Positions 10,371 through 20,016 of a DNA stretch of 64,000 nucleotides are shown here, piece by piece. Source of the DNA: Pseudorhodobacter aquimaris (lineage in GTDB: Bacteria; Pseudomonadota; Alphaproteobacteria; Rhodobacterales; Rhodobacteraceae). The stretch lies in the NCBI RefSeq assembly GCF_001202025.1, contig NZ_LGHS01000014.1, forward strand, positions 49,214-113,213, given 5' to 3'. Numbering within the stretch: position 1 is the stretch's first letter; each line of letters opens with the position of its first letter. The position numbers were made by a program, and so were the translations under genes. The notes under the pieces were generated by a model. That model was not told the origin of the DNA and ran no database searches. It was given only the letters and a program-made list of their open reading frames with translations.

Positions 10371-10516
10371 TGAGAGCTCCTCTGCTGGGGGCCGTCGATC
10401 GTTATGTTCTGACGGCTTAGGAGTGTTATGATAAACAAACTTCGCTTCATGTCGACATAAAAAATACTTCCAGCATCCAAAAAATTTGCCATTGCTGGAA
10501 AACGCACATGCGCAAA

Positions 10517-10542
10517 GGATGCCCCAAATCCATAGGGCATCC
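10517..10542. terminator. Hairpin between the two tandem TRAP operons
   Basis: A perfect 8-bp stem, GGATGCCC (10517-10524) and GGGCATCC (10535-10542), with a 10-nt loop. On the plus strand it is followed by GATTTTTT; on the minus strand by TTTGC. It lies 33 nt past the dctM stop of TRAP system 2 and upstream of the system 1 binding protein, so it probably ends the system 2 transcript (weak T-tract in that direction). Confidence 0.6.
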
Positions 10543-10574
10543 GATTTTTTATACATAAAAACAAAAGAGTGGTG

Positions 10575-11858
10575 TCAGAACCCGCTGACGCCAGGCAGCC
10601 ATGTGGACAGCACCGGCACAAAGGTGATCAGCAACAACGCCAGGGCCAGCGCCAAAAAGAAGGGCGGCATTTCCTTGATCAGCGTCGTGGGCTTGATCCG
10701 CATGGTAGAGGAGACCACGAAAATCAGGCTGCCCACTGGCGGCGTGGTCAGGCCAAGCGTCAGGTTGACGATCACGATGATGGCGAAATGATCGGGGTCA
10801 ATCCCCAAGGCAAGGCTAATCGGCGCAAGGATCGGCACCAGAATCATCACCCCCGGCAGCGGGTCCATGAACAGGCCAAAGATCAACAACAGCAGGTTCA
10901 CCGCCAAGAGGAACACGATGGGCGACAGGTCCCATGCGATGATGGTCTCGGCCAGAAACTGCGGGATGCCCTCAATAATCAGCACCCATGCAAAGGCCCG
11001 CGCCGCGCCAAGGATCAGCAACACGGCGGTGGACACCAGCGCCGCCCGCAAGATGATGCCGGGCAAGTCCTTGATATGTAATGAGCGATAGATGAACATG
11101 CCCACAAACAGCGCATAGAATACCGCGATGACAGAGGCCTCTGTCGGGGTGAAAACGCCAAAGCGGATGCCGCCGACGATAAGCACCACCAAAAACAACG
11201 CAGGCACGGCATAGATCGCGACCCGTATGATCTCTTTGACCGGGGGCATCGGCGCGCCGCTGGCATATCCGCGCTTGTGGCTGACATAGGCATTGGCGAC
11301 CAGAATAAGCACCGTAATCAGAATACCCGGCAAAACACCCGCCATAAACAGCGACCCGACCGAGACTTCTTGATCCTGCATCGCATAGATGATCATCGTT
11401 ATAGAGGGCGGGATGATCGGCCCCACGACCGAGCTGGCGATCGTCAGCGCCCCCGCATAGGCACGGTGATAGCCGCCCTTTTCCATCATGCGGATCATCA
11501 TCGTACCGGGCCCCGCCGCATCGGCCAGCGCGCTGCCGGAAATCCCCGCAAACATCGCCGAGCTGACAACATTGGCATGGCCCAGCCCGCCCTTGAGATG
11601 CCCGACCAGCGATTGCGCCAGCCGCAGCATCGCCAGCGTGATGGCCCCGCCGGTCATGATCTCGGCCGCCAGAACAAAGAAGGGCACGGCCAGCAGCGGA
11701 AAACTGTCCAGACCGGCAAACATCTCTTTGACGACAACAAGGTTCGGATAGCTGGAGCCAAAGCTCAGCGCCGCGAAAACCGCAATCGCCATCGCAAAGG
11801 CAACCGGCAGCCCGAGTGCCAGCAGGATGAACAGTGCCGGAAAGAGGATCTCAGCCAT
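10575..11858 (-). CDS. dctM: TRAP transporter large permease DctM (system 2)
   Basis: Large membrane subunit of a second TRAP transporter, 427 residues. It starts MAEILFPALFILLALGLPVAFAMAI and shows GGLGHANVVSSAMFAGISGSALADAAGPG, VGPIIPPSITMIIY and LGLTTPPVGSLIFVVSS, all typical of DctM proteins of the DctMQP family. It overlaps dctQ by 8 nt. Sequence divergence from the system 1 permease (for example the ADAAGPG motif instead of AAAAGVVG) shows the two systems are not a recent tandem duplicate. Confidence 0.94.
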   Translation of the reverse strand: MAEILFPALFILLALGLPVAFAMAIAVFAALSFGSSYPNLVVVKEMFAGLDSFPLLAVPFFVLAAEIMTGGAITLAMLRLAQSLVGHLKGGLGHANVVSSAMFAGISGSALADAAGPGTMMIRMMEKGGYHRAYAGALTIASSVVGPIIPPSITMIIYAMQDQEVSVGSLFMAGVLPGILITVLILVANAYVSHKRGYASGAPMPPVKEIIRVAIYAVPALFLVVLIVGGIRFGVFTPTEASVIAVFYALFVGMFIYRSLHIKDLPGIILRAALVSTAVLLILGAARAFAWVLIIEGIPQFLAETIIAWDLSPIVFLLAVNLLLLIFGLFMDPLPGVMILVPILAPISLALGIDPDHFAIIVIVNLTLGLTTPPVGSLIFVVSSTMRIKPTTLIKEMPPFFLALALALLLITFVPVLSTWLPGVSGF

Positions 11859-12363
11859 TTGCGCTTCCGGGTAGGGCGTCTGTGTCGCCGTGTTTGTATT
11901 CGCCCGCGGTGATAAAGGGCCGCGCGATCAGCATCAGGTGAAGGATCATCAGGGTAAATCCGACCGGCATCGCCGCATAGACATAGATGAAGGGGATGCG
12001 CATGGCAGGCGTCACCTGATATTGCATACGCTGCGCATATTGCATCCCGACATAGACCATAAAGCAAAAGAACAGCAAAAGCGTCAGGGTGATCGCCCCG
12101 CGCAGGATCTTTTGCCCCATATCGGGCAGCGCATCCTGAAGGTTGGTAATCGCAACATGCCCGCCCGTGCGCAGAACAAGCCCCGCACCGCTGAAGGTCA
12201 TCCAGATCATCAGATAACGCGCGGCCTCATCCGCCCAAGGCAGGGAATGCGCGGTGGTATAGCGCAACAGGATATTCGCGCCCACAATCAACGACATCGC
12301 GGCAAGCATCACGATCAGCGCCCAGCCGTTCAGCGTGACAAAAATGGATTCGAGTTTTTTCAA
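11851..12363 (-). CDS. dctQ: TRAP transporter small permease DctQ (system 2)
   Basis: Small four-helix TRAP subunit of 170 residues. Helices are visible at about residues 10-32, 47-65, 90-110 and 130-152, with LPWADEAARYLMIWMTFSGAGLVLRTGGHVAI as the DctQ signature region. It is separated from the binding-protein gene by a 56-nt gap containing a strong hairpin (12384-12411) and overlaps dctM by 8 nt, so the permease genes are probably translated together at a lower level than the binding protein. Confidence 0.92.
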   Translation of the reverse strand: MKKLESIFVTLNGWALIVMLAAMSLIVGANILLRYTTAHSLPWADEAARYLMIWMTFSGAGLVLRTGGHVAITNLQDALPDMGQKILRGAITLTLLLFFCFMVYVGMQYAQRMQYQVTPAMRIPFIYVYAAMPVGFTLMILHLMLIARPFITAGEYKHGDTDALPGSANG

Positions 12364-12383
12364 GCTGCACCTTAGGGGTCACA

Positions 12384-12411
12384 AACCGGCGCCCAAGCGG
12401 AGGCGCCGGTT
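12384..12411 (-). terminator. Intercistronic hairpin after the system 2 binding-protein gene
   Basis: A perfect 10-bp stem, AACCGGCGCC (12384-12393) and GGCGCCGGTT (12402-12411), with an 8-nt loop, lies between the dctP stop and the dctQ start. There is no T-tract. It is better seen as an mRNA 3'-end stabiliser or leaky attenuator that leaves more binding-protein message than permease message. Confidence 0.55.
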
Positions 12412-12419
12412 GTTTCGGG

Positions 12420-13400
12420 TCACTTAAACGATACGATAGAGTCGACCAGTTCCTGGCCATAAGTCTCATAGTATCCTTCATAAGCGGATTTGATCGAGGC
12501 TTGGAATGCCGCTTTTTCCTCGGCGGTGAGGGCGTTCACTTCCATGCCGCGCTCTTTCAATGTTTCAACCCCGGTGGTTTCAACATCATCGACAAAGCCG
12601 CGCATCGCAACCGCAGCCTCGGTCGCGGCTTTTTCCACCGCGGCCTTTTGGGTGTCATCCAGACCTTCCCAGAACGGCTTGGACACCAGCAGCATTGCGG
12701 GCGAATAAACATGCCCCGAGATCGTCAGATATTTCTGGACCTCGTTCAGCTTGACCGAAACAATCACCGAAAGCGGGTTTTCCTGCCCGTCGATCACGCC
12801 CTGCTGCAAAGAGGAAACCACCTCGGGCCATGCCATCGGCGTTGGCGCGGCACCCATGGCATCAAAGGCCGCCAGATGGACCGGATTTTCCATGGTGCGG
12901 ATTTTCAGCCCCTCAACATCGGCGGGGGTGTGGATCGGGTTGCGGTTGTTGGTGATATGGCGAAAGCCTTGCTCACCCCATGCCAGCCCGTGCAGGCCGA
13001 CATTGTCGAATTTGGCAAGAATGTCCTGACCGATCGGCCCGTCCAGAACAGCGCGGGCATGGTCCAGCCCGCTGAACAGAAAGGGGATGTCGAAAACGCC
13101 GGTATCCGGCACGAAATTGGCCAAAGTGCCGGAGGAGACAATCGTCGCCTCAATCGTGCCGATTTGCAGCCCCTCGATCACCTCACGCTCACCGCCAAGA
13201 CCCGAAGACGGGAAATGCGTCACCTTGAACTGATCGCCGGTCTCACCCAGCAAAACCTCTTCGAATTTCTTGGCAGCAACGCCGTAATGGCTGTCGGGGG
13301 CCAGCGCATAGCCCATCTTGATTTCGGTCTGTGCAAAGGCCGGACCGCCGATGGCAACAACAGCGCCTGCAACGGCCAGACTGCGGATAGTGAATGTCAT
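12420..13400 (-). CDS. dctP: TRAP transporter substrate-binding protein DctP (system 2)
   Basis: Periplasmic binding protein, 326 residues. The signal peptide is MTFTIRSLAVAGAVVAIGGPAFAQ. DctP-family landmarks follow: KMGYALAPDSHYG, FPSSGLGGEREVIEGLQIGTIEATI, FDIPFLF, and the ligand-binding arginine in VEGLKIRTMENPVH with GAAPTPMAWPEVVSSLQQGVIDGQENP. This is the classical C4-dicarboxylate or sugar-acid type of binding protein. It heads the operon dctP-dctQ-dctM. The upstream dehydrogenases at 13483-15883 have the same orientation and may act on the imported compound. Confidence 0.93.
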   Translation of the reverse strand: MTFTIRSLAVAGAVVAIGGPAFAQTEIKMGYALAPDSHYGVAAKKFEEVLLGETGDQFKVTHFPSSGLGGEREVIEGLQIGTIEATIVSSGTLANFVPDTGVFDIPFLFSGLDHARAVLDGPIGQDILAKFDNVGLHGLAWGEQGFRHITNNRNPIHTPADVEGLKIRTMENPVHLAAFDAMGAAPTPMAWPEVVSSLQQGVIDGQENPLSVIVSVKLNEVQKYLTISGHVYSPAMLLVSKPFWEGLDDTQKAAVEKAATEAAVAMRGFVDDVETTGVETLKERGMEVNALTAEEKAAFQASIKSAYEGYYETYGQELVDSIVSFK

Positions 13401-13482
13401 GGATAACCTCCCAGTTAAATTTGGATAAGTGCTATAGAAGCCGGGTCAGAGTGGCAAGCCTGCCGCTGATTATCCCCGCGCG

Positions 13483-14364
13483 TTACTGCGCCCCCGGTTT
13501 TCGGAAAATCGATACCAGCTCTGGCACATAGTCCTGACCGTGGCCCGCCTCAACCGCGCTTGAAATTGCCGCGGACACGCTGTCGGCCACGGGCTTTTGT
13601 GCGCCTGCATCGGTGGCCATGGCGCGGTAGTAATCAATATCTTTTTGCGCGTTGCTGATGAAAAACGGCAAGCCCTCGCGGTCGCCCTTGGTGATATAGG
13701 GGGCCAGCCGGTCAAGCGCGGCCGATGCGCCGCCGCCGTGGGCCAGCACATCCACGAAAACCTGCGGGTCAATGTCGGCATCGGCGGCCTGTGCGGCGGC
13801 CTCGGCCAGCAAGGTCATGAAACCGATGGACACATAGTTATGCAAAAGCTTTAACCGGTGCCCATGCCCCAGCGCGCCGACATGTTCGACGCTGTCGGTA
13901 AAAGAGGCCAGCACCGGCCGCACCTTGTCCAGATCGGCAGGGTCGCCCCCGACCAAAAGGTTCAGCGTACCCTCATGGGCATGTTTGGCGGTGCGCGTCA
14001 TCGGCGCGTCGATGTAATGGCCACCGGCGGCGCGAATGGCCGCGCCCATCCGCAGGGTGGAATCGGGCAGCGCGGTAGAGCAATCGACAATCACCGACCC
14101 CGCTTTGAGGCCGGACAAAATCCCGTTTTCACCCGTGACAATCGCCTCAACCTGTGGTGAGCCGGTGACGCAGAGGATGATCACATCACAGGCCGCCGCA
14201 ATATCCGCAGGCGTGGCACAGGCGCGCGCGCCAAGGGAGGTCAGCTCCTCTACCGGCTGGTTGCCGGGGTGGTCCAGAAACCGCAGGGCAAAGCCACCCC
14301 GTTTCAACACATTGCGCGCGATGCCATGGCCCATAAGCCCGACGCCTATAATTCCGACCTGCAT
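13483..14364 (-). CDS. NAD(P)-dependent 3-hydroxyisobutyrate dehydrogenase family oxidoreductase
   Basis: Beta-hydroxyacid dehydrogenase of 293 residues, oxidising or reducing a 3-hydroxyacid. The Rossmann motif IGVGLMGHGIARNVLKRG opens the protein, the substrate-binding DAPMTRTAKHAHEGTLNLLVGGD stretch lies near residues 120-142, and the catalytic lysine is in GHRLKLLHNYVS (the family usually has K-x2-NN). The start at 14364 puts the dinucleotide fold at the N terminus, as in the family. It follows an aldehyde dehydrogenase by 31 nt. Substrate could be tartronate semialdehyde, 3-hydroxyisobutyrate or a sulfonate analogue; not decidable here. Confidence 0.85.
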   Translation of the reverse strand: MQVGIIGVGLMGHGIARNVLKRGGFALRFLDHPGNQPVEELTSLGARACATPADIAAACDVIILCVTGSPQVEAIVTGENGILSGLKAGSVIVDCSTALPDSTLRMGAAIRAAGGHYIDAPMTRTAKHAHEGTLNLLVGGDPADLDKVRPVLASFTDSVEHVGALGHGHRLKLLHNYVSIGFMTLLAEAAAQAADADIDPQVFVDVLAHGGGASAALDRLAPYITKGDREGLPFFISNAQKDIDYYRAMATDAGAQKPVADSVSAAISSAVEAGHGQDYVPELVSIFRKPGAQ

Positions 14365-14395
14365 CCTGTTCTCCTTTGGTGCTGGGGTGGGCATA

Positions 14396-15883
14396 TCAAT
14401 CGGCATTGATCCAGATGGCCTTGGTATCAAGGTATTCTTCCATATGCTCCATCCCGCCCTCGCGGCCATAGCCCGACATTTTCACCCCGCCAAAGGGCAC
14501 GGCCGGATCAATCGCGTGATACATGTTCACCCAAACCGACCCTGCCTTGAGACGGTTTGCCAGCTTATGCGCCGTGCCCAGATGGGTTGAAAACACCCCC
14601 GCCGCAAGCCCGTAAGGCGTGGCATTGGCGCGGGTGACCACCTCATCCAGCGTATCGAAGGGCAGGGCGGAAATCACCGGGCCGAAGATCTCTTCGCGGG
14701 CGACGGACATCTGGTCGGTCACATTGCCAAAAACGGTGGGCTGGATGTAATGCCCCCCCGCCAGATCTGGCCCCTCGGCCTTGGCACCACCGGCCACGAC
14801 CTGCGCGCCCTCATTCGGGCCAGCGGCAAGATAGCCCGCAATCCGCTCCGCCTGCCGCGCCGAGATGATCGGGCCGATATCGGTATCGGCGGCAACCCCG
14901 TGGCCGATTTTCAGGCCCTTGGCAAAATCGGCCAGACGGCGCAGGAATTCATCGTGGATCTCACGCGCGACAAACAGGCGCGACCCCGCAATGCAGATCT
15001 GGCCGGAGTTTGCGAAAACCGCCATCGCGGCAACCGGCACCGCCTTGTCAATATCGGCGTCCTTGCAGACGATCACCGGCGATTTGCCGCCCAGCTCCAG
15101 CGAGACACGCTTGAGGTTGCCGGTCGCGGCACGGGCGATGGCCTGACCTGTGGCGGTAGAGCCGGTAAAGACGATCTTGTCCACGCCCGGATGGGCGGCA
15201 AGGGCGGCCCCCGCCGTATCGCCATGGCCGGTGACAATGTTCAAAACCCCGTCCGGCAGCCCCGCCTCTTGCATGATCCGCGCGATCATCAAAACAGTAA
15301 GCGAGGCCTCCTCGGAGGGTTTCAAAACCACGGTACAGCCGGTCGCAATCGCCGGTGCGATTTTCCAGACAGAGCCCGCAATCGGCGCATTCCACGGGAT
15401 GATCGCCCCGACCACGCCAATAGGTTCGCGCACGGTCGAGGAATAGATCTCACCGGGGAAAGAGTTGGGGATGGTGTTGCCGTGGATCATCACCGCTTGT
15501 CCGGCATAAAACCGCAGCATCCCCAGAACCCGGCGGCTGTTGGCAAGGGTACGCTGGATCGGCATCCCCATATCCAGAGTGTCCGACAGACAAAGGGTTT
15601 CCCATTCGGCCTCAAACCTCTCGGCGATGCGCAGCAAAAGGGCCTGACGCTCAAAGGGGGTGAATTTGGACCACGGCCCCTCAAAGGCCTTGCGCGCGGC
15701 GGTAACGGCGCGGTCGATATCGGCGCTATCGCCCTCTGGGACGGTCGCCAAAAGCGCGCCATTGGCGGGATTGCGTGCCTCAAGGGTTTTGCCGGATCGG
15801 GCTTCGCACCAGTTGCCATCTATGAACATCGGGCGAAATTCCCCGCGATAGAGGTCACTTGCCAAAGCAGTCCAGTCTTTCAT
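14396..15883 (-). CDS. NAD(P)-dependent aldehyde dehydrogenase
   Basis: Aldehyde dehydrogenase of 495 residues, oxidising an aldehyde to its acid. The family motifs are complete: FIDGNWCEARSGKT near the N terminus, PWNAPI, the glutamate in ELGGKSP, the nucleophilic cysteine in NSGQICIAGSR, EEIFGPV, and PFGGVKMSGYGREGG at the C terminus. I chose the ATG at 15883 (MKDWTALASD) over the longer arginine-rich frame. It is the first gene of a unit with the hydroxyacid dehydrogenase and possibly TRAP system 2. The 142 nt upstream, to the glpK stop, hold no gene that I can see. Confidence 0.92.
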   Translation of the reverse strand: MKDWTALASDLYRGEFRPMFIDGNWCEARSGKTLEARNPANGALLATVPEGDSADIDRAVTAARKAFEGPWSKFTPFERQALLLRIAERFEAEWETLCLSDTLDMGMPIQRTLANSRRVLGMLRFYAGQAVMIHGNTIPNSFPGEIYSSTVREPIGVVGAIIPWNAPIAGSVWKIAPAIATGCTVVLKPSEEASLTVLMIARIMQEAGLPDGVLNIVTGHGDTAGAALAAHPGVDKIVFTGSTATGQAIARAATGNLKRVSLELGGKSPVIVCKDADIDKAVPVAAMAVFANSGQICIAGSRLFVAREIHDEFLRRLADFAKGLKIGHGVAADTDIGPIISARQAERIAGYLAAGPNEGAQVVAGGAKAEGPDLAGGHYIQPTVFGNVTDQMSVAREEIFGPVISALPFDTLDEVVTRANATPYGLAAGVFSTHLGTAHKLANRLKAGSVWVNMYHAIDPAVPFGGVKMSGYGREGGMEHMEEYLDTKAIWINAD

Positions 15884-16025
15884 GTCTTCTCCCTTGCCTT
15901 GCGGCAGTTGATCTTTGCGCCAAGGTCGGGGTGTTTGGTCGCAAACCTCGGGGATCATCTTTTGAACCCGGTGGCGGGGTTTGTCCATGGCTTTTTCGGC
16001 TGCATTTGCCGGGTTCTGGCCGTGA

Positions 16026-17524
16026 TCAAAAGCCCAGGGTGGCGGTCACTGCGCGTTTCCATGCGGCGTATTTTTTGGCCCGCTGATCCTGATCCATCAC
16101 CGGCAGGAATTGCCGGTCAAGCGCCCAGCCTTTGGAAAACTCTGCCTGATCGGGATAGAGCCCGACATGCATCCCCGCCAGCCATGCCGCACCAAGGGCG
16201 GTGCTTTCCAGCTCTTGCGGGCGGTCAACGGGGGCGTTGATGATGTCGGACAAAAACTGCATCGTCCAGTCAGAGGCGCTCATACCGCCATCGACCCGCA
16301 AGACGGCCTCGCCTCCCTGTCCGGTCTCGTGGCCGGCCCAATCCTCATGCATGGCCTCAAGCAGGTCGCGGGTCTGATAGCCGACGCTTTCGAGGGCCGC
16401 CCGTGCCAGCTCTGCGGGGCCGGAGTTGCGCGTCAGCCCGAAAACCGCACCGCGACAGTCTGCGTTCCAATAGGGCGCGCCAAGGCCGGTAAAGGCAGGG
16501 ACCAGCACGACCTGCTGCGCGGGATCGGCGCTCTCGGCCAGGGGTTGGGTTTGGCGTGCCTCCTCAATAATTTTCAGCCCGTCACGCAGCCATTGCACCA
16601 CGGCACCGGCCACAAAAATAGACCCCTCCAGCGCATAGGTCGGTTTGCCGTTCAGCTGATAGGCGATGGTGGTCAGCAAGCGGTTGGTGCTGGTGATCGG
16701 GGTCTCTCCGGTGTTCAAAAGCGCGAAACAGCCGGTGCCATAGGTGGCCTTGATCATCCCCGGCGCAAAGCAGGCCTGGCCCAAGGTCGCGGCTTGTTGA
16801 TCGCCCGCCACACCGGCAACGGGGATGGCCGCGCCGAACAGATCGGGGCGGGTCTGGCCGAAATCATCGGCGCAATCCTTGACCTCGGGCAGCATTTGCA
16901 TCGGGATGCCCAGCAGGTCGCAGATCGTGCTGCTCCATAGGCCTTTGCGGATATCATAAAGCATGGTGCGCGCGGCATTGGTGGCATCGGTGGCATGAAC
17001 AGCCCCCCCCGTCAGATGCCAGATCAGAAAGCTGTCGACGGTGCCGAACAACAGCTCCCCTTTTTCGGCCCGTGTCCGCGCGCCCTCAACATGATCGAGG
17101 ATCCATTTCAGTTTCGTGCTTGAGAAATAAGGATCAATCAACAATCCGGTGCGGTCGTTGATCATCTTTTCGTGGCCCGCCTCACGCAATGTGCGGCAGG
17201 TATCGGCGGTGCGACGATCCTGCCAGACGATGGCGTTATGGATGGCCTTGCCGGTGGTGCGGTCCCAGACCAGAGTGGTTTCGCGCTGGTTGGTGATGCC
17301 GATTGCGGCGATATCCGTGGCGGCAATGCCGGTGGTCTCCATCACCTCATGACAGGTGGTGACGACGGTTTGCCAAAGATCCTCGGGGTCATGTTCCACC
17401 CAGCCGGAGTCAGGGTAATGCTGGTAAACTCTCGCTGTGCGCTGCCAACACGTTGCATCTTCGCATCATAAAGGATGGCGCGGCTGGAGGTGGTTCCCTG
17501 ATCAATGGCGAGGATATGGGTCAT
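16026..17524 (-). pseudogene. glpK: Glycerol kinase with a single-base frameshift
   Basis: FGGY-family kinase that phosphorylates glycerol to sn-glycerol-3-phosphate. The reading frame starts at 17524 ([20 protein letters not shown]) and runs off frame near codon 34. Restoring one G (plus strand) at 17423-17424 gives the family sequence [22 protein letters not shown] and joins the second frame, which continues intact to 16026. The corrected protein would be 499 residues, the normal length, with [17 protein letters not shown] and the DQQAATLGQ region. All else is intact, so this is either a sequencing error in a short G run or a very recent mutation. It follows glpD by 4 nt. Confidence 0.85.
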
Positions 17525-17528
17525 ATGG

Positions 17529-19130
17529 TCACCCTTTGGTCGAAACAGTTTCGGACGCACGGGCGGATTTCATCCATGTGTCCAGCGTGGCAATCTCATC
17601 GGCGGTCATGCGCAACCCCAGACGGGAACGGCGCCAGACGACATCCTCGGCGGTGCGAGCGTATTCGCGTTCCATCAACCAGCGGATTTCCCGCTCGGTC
17701 AATGTGGCGGCGAAGGGGTGGCCAAGGTCCTGTTCGGTTTTCGCATCGCCAAGAATGTTGCGCGCATCGGTGCCATAAGCGCGGATCAGACGGCGCGCCC
17801 AAAAGGCATCAAGGAAGGGATAGGCCTTGCGCAGATCGGCAATCAGCGCATCGACGCCGTCCACCGGAAAATCCCCGCCCGGAAGGCTGACGCCCGCCGT
17901 CCAATCGGGGCGGGGGCTGGTGATATAGGGTGCAAGGGCCGCCAATGCGGATTCGGCCAGCCTGCGGTAGGTGGTGATCTTGCCGCCAAAAACATTCAAC
18001 AGCGGCGCGCCGCCATCGGTATTCACCTTCAACACATAATCGCGCGTCGCCGCCGTGGCCGAGGACGCCCCGTCATCATAAAGCGGACGCACGCCGGAAT
18101 AGGTCCAGACGATATCCTCTTTCTCAACCGGCTTCTTGAAATAGCTGGAGGCGAAATTGCGCAGATAATCGGCCTCTGCCTCGGTGCATTCGGGCGGGGT
18201 CGATGGGTCGTCATGATCGGCATCGGTGGTGCCGATCAGGGTAAAGTCAGTCTCATAGGGGATGGCGAAAATGATGCGGCCATCCTCACCCTGAAAGAAA
18301 TAGCATTTGTCATGGTCGAACAGCTTGCGCGTCACGATATGGCTGCCGCGGACCAGCCGCACGCCCTCGGTCGAATTGATCCGCACCTTGGAACGGATCA
18401 CATCCTGCACCCATGGCCCGCCTGCATTGACCAGCATCCGCGCGGTGAAACGCCGCGTCTCGCCGCTGTCCGCATCCTCGGTGGTGATCTGCCAAAGATC
18501 GCCGACACGTTCGGCGGATGTAACCTTGGTGCGGGTCATGATCTGTGCGCCGCGCGCCTCGGCATCGCGGGCATTCAGGACCACAAGGCGGCTGTCCTCA
18601 ATCCAGCAATCGGAATATTCATAGGCCTTGGTAAAGCGGTCCTGCAAAACCGCGCCGACCGGATCACTGGTCAGATCCACGGTCGAGGTCGCAGGCAGGA
18701 TCTTGCGGTTGCCCAGATTGTCATAAAGAAACAGACCAAAGCGGATCAGCCAGGCGGGCCTGCGCCCCTTGGTCCATGGCATCACGATGTTCAAAATGCG
18801 CGACGTTGGTGTGTCCCCGTCAAAGCGCATATCCTTGTGATAGGGCAGCACAAACCGCTTGGGCCAACTGATATGCGGCATCGCCTGCAACAGGGTTTCA
18901 CGCTCTTTCAACGCCTCACGGACCAGCCGGACCTCAAAAAACTCAAGATAGCGCAATCCGCCGTGGAACAGCTTGGTCGAGGCCGAAGAGGTGGCACTTG
19001 CCAGATCGTTCATCTCGGCCAGTGCGACGCTTAGTCCGCGACCCGTGGCATCGCGCGCAATGCCGCAGCCGTTGATGCCGCCGCCAATGACGAAAAGGTC
19101 GAGTGTTTCGGGGTTTTGTTGTGATGGCAA
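17529..19130 (-). CDS. glpD: Aerobic glycerol-3-phosphate dehydrogenase
   Basis: FAD-dependent, membrane-associated enzyme oxidising sn-glycerol-3-phosphate to dihydroxyacetone phosphate and passing electrons to quinone; 533 residues. The FAD-binding motif [19 protein letters not shown] is at residues 14-32, followed by [16 protein letters not shown], and [17 protein letters not shown] marks the conserved C-terminal part of the oxidoreductase domain. The C-terminal domain contains the WRRSRLGL motif. It is immediately upstream of glpK in one transcript. No glycerol transporter or GlpR regulator is in the window. Confidence 0.96.
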   Translation of the reverse strand: MPSQQNPETLDLFVIGGGINGCGIARDATGRGLSVALAEMNDLASATSSASTKLFHGGLRYLEFFEVRLVREALKERETLLQAMPHISWPKRFVLPYHKDMRFDGDTPTSRILNIVMPWTKGRRPAWLIRFGLFLYDNLGNRKILPATSTVDLTSDPVGAVLQDRFTKAYEYSDCWIEDSRLVVLNARDAEARGAQIMTRTKVTSAERVGDLWQITTEDADSGETRRFTARMLVNAGGPWVQDVIRSKVRINSTEGVRLVRGSHIVTRKLFDHDKCYFFQGEDGRIIFAIPYETDFTLIGTTDADHDDPSTPPECTEAEADYLRNFASSYFKKPVEKEDIVWTYSGVRPLYDDGASSATAATRDYVLKVNTDGGAPLLNVFGGKITTYRRLAESALAALAPYITSPRPDWTAGVSLPGGDFPVDGVDALIADLRKAYPFLDAFWARRLIRAYGTDARNILGDAKTEQDLGHPFAATLTEREIRWLMEREYARTAEDVVWRRSRLGLRMTADEIATLDTWMKSARASETVSTKG

Positions 19131-19158
19131 AATTGCCTCCTCACCAAAGGATTAGGGT

Positions 19159-19986
19159 CTAGGCTGCGTTCAGAAAGCCGGTCATCAACTGGCCGACCTC
19201 CTCGCGGCGGGAATACATCACCAGATGGCCTGCTGGAAAGATCTTCAGCTTGGCATCGGGAATAAGCGAGGCCAACAGGATCTGGTTGGGAACGGGTATC
19301 AGCATATCACCCGCGCCTGCAATGATCTGGGTGGGTTGTGTCAATCGGTGCAGCCACGGCAGGCTGCTCCAGCTGCACATGGCTTTGACCTGCGCGGAAT
19401 AGCCTTCATAGGTCGGGCGGATCGCGTGGCGGGAATATGCGCGGAACAGTTCGGGATGCAAGATCGCCTCACCGCCATACATGAAGGGGCCGATGAAATT
19501 GCCATAGGCCTTGTTGAAATAGCGCCAGGGAAACATGATCTCGGCCAGGGCCACGGGCGATCCCCACCAGCTTGCGATCCCGCCCGCCGAGGTGATGGCC
19601 AGCACCAGCTTGCGGCAACGGTCCGGCAGGTCATGCGCGATTTGCTGGGCCAGCGCACCCCCCCATGAGATGCCCAAAATATCAAAGCGGTCCACGCCCA
19701 GTTCATCCAGAACCGCGCGCAACATCAAGGCATGATCCTGCATCGATGCCCCATGGTCGGGCGTATCAGAGCGCCCGACACCGGCGGCGTCAAAGCTGAT
19801 GATCGGACGTTCGGGCAGCGCCTCCATCATCGGCAAGAGCATCTCAATCGCCTGACCCAAGCCGTTGCAGATCACAAGTGGTGGCCCCGCCTTGTCGAGA
19901 TCGCGGGTAAAGACACGCAACCGATGCCCCCCGGCTTTGATAAAGCGGAACTCGTCACCGGCGCGCGTTGGAAGATCCTGTGTCAT
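19159..19986 (-). CDS. phaZ: Intracellular poly(3-hydroxyalkanoate) depolymerase, alpha/beta hydrolase
   Basis: Alpha/beta hydrolase of 275 residues, close in length and motif order to the intracellular PHA depolymerases that mobilise storage granules in pseudomonads. The lipase-type nucleophile elbow is GISWGGALAQQIAHDLP (Ser about residue 105), the oxyanion region is LVICNGLGQAIEML, the acid is in IIAGAGDMLIPV and the catalytic histidine in FPAGHLVMYSR. It sits 30 nt from phaC in the same direction, which supports the function. A different hydrolase specificity cannot be ruled out. Confidence 0.85.
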   Translation of the reverse strand: MTQDLPTRAGDEFRFIKAGGHRLRVFTRDLDKAGPPLVICNGLGQAIEMLLPMMEALPERPIISFDAAGVGRSDTPDHGASMQDHALMLRAVLDELGVDRFDILGISWGGALAQQIAHDLPDRCRKLVLAITSAGGIASWWGSPVALAEIMFPWRYFNKAYGNFIGPFMYGGEAILHPELFRAYSRHAIRPTYEGYSAQVKAMCSWSSLPWLHRLTQPTQIIAGAGDMLIPVPNQILLASLIPDAKLKIFPAGHLVMYSRREEVGQLMTGFLNAA

Positions 19987-20016
19987 AATCGCTTTCTTAT
20001 GCTTTGGCCGTGCCGT

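Noticed and set aside
14750..16240. A 496-codon plus-strand open frame opposite the aldehyde dehydrogenase
   Set aside because: It is the mirror frame of a conserved gene; length alone in high-GC DNA is not evidence and no domain is visible.
17505..19034. A 509-codon plus-strand open frame opposite glpD
   Set aside because: Antisense to an unmistakable GlpD; low-complexity composition, no ribosome site.
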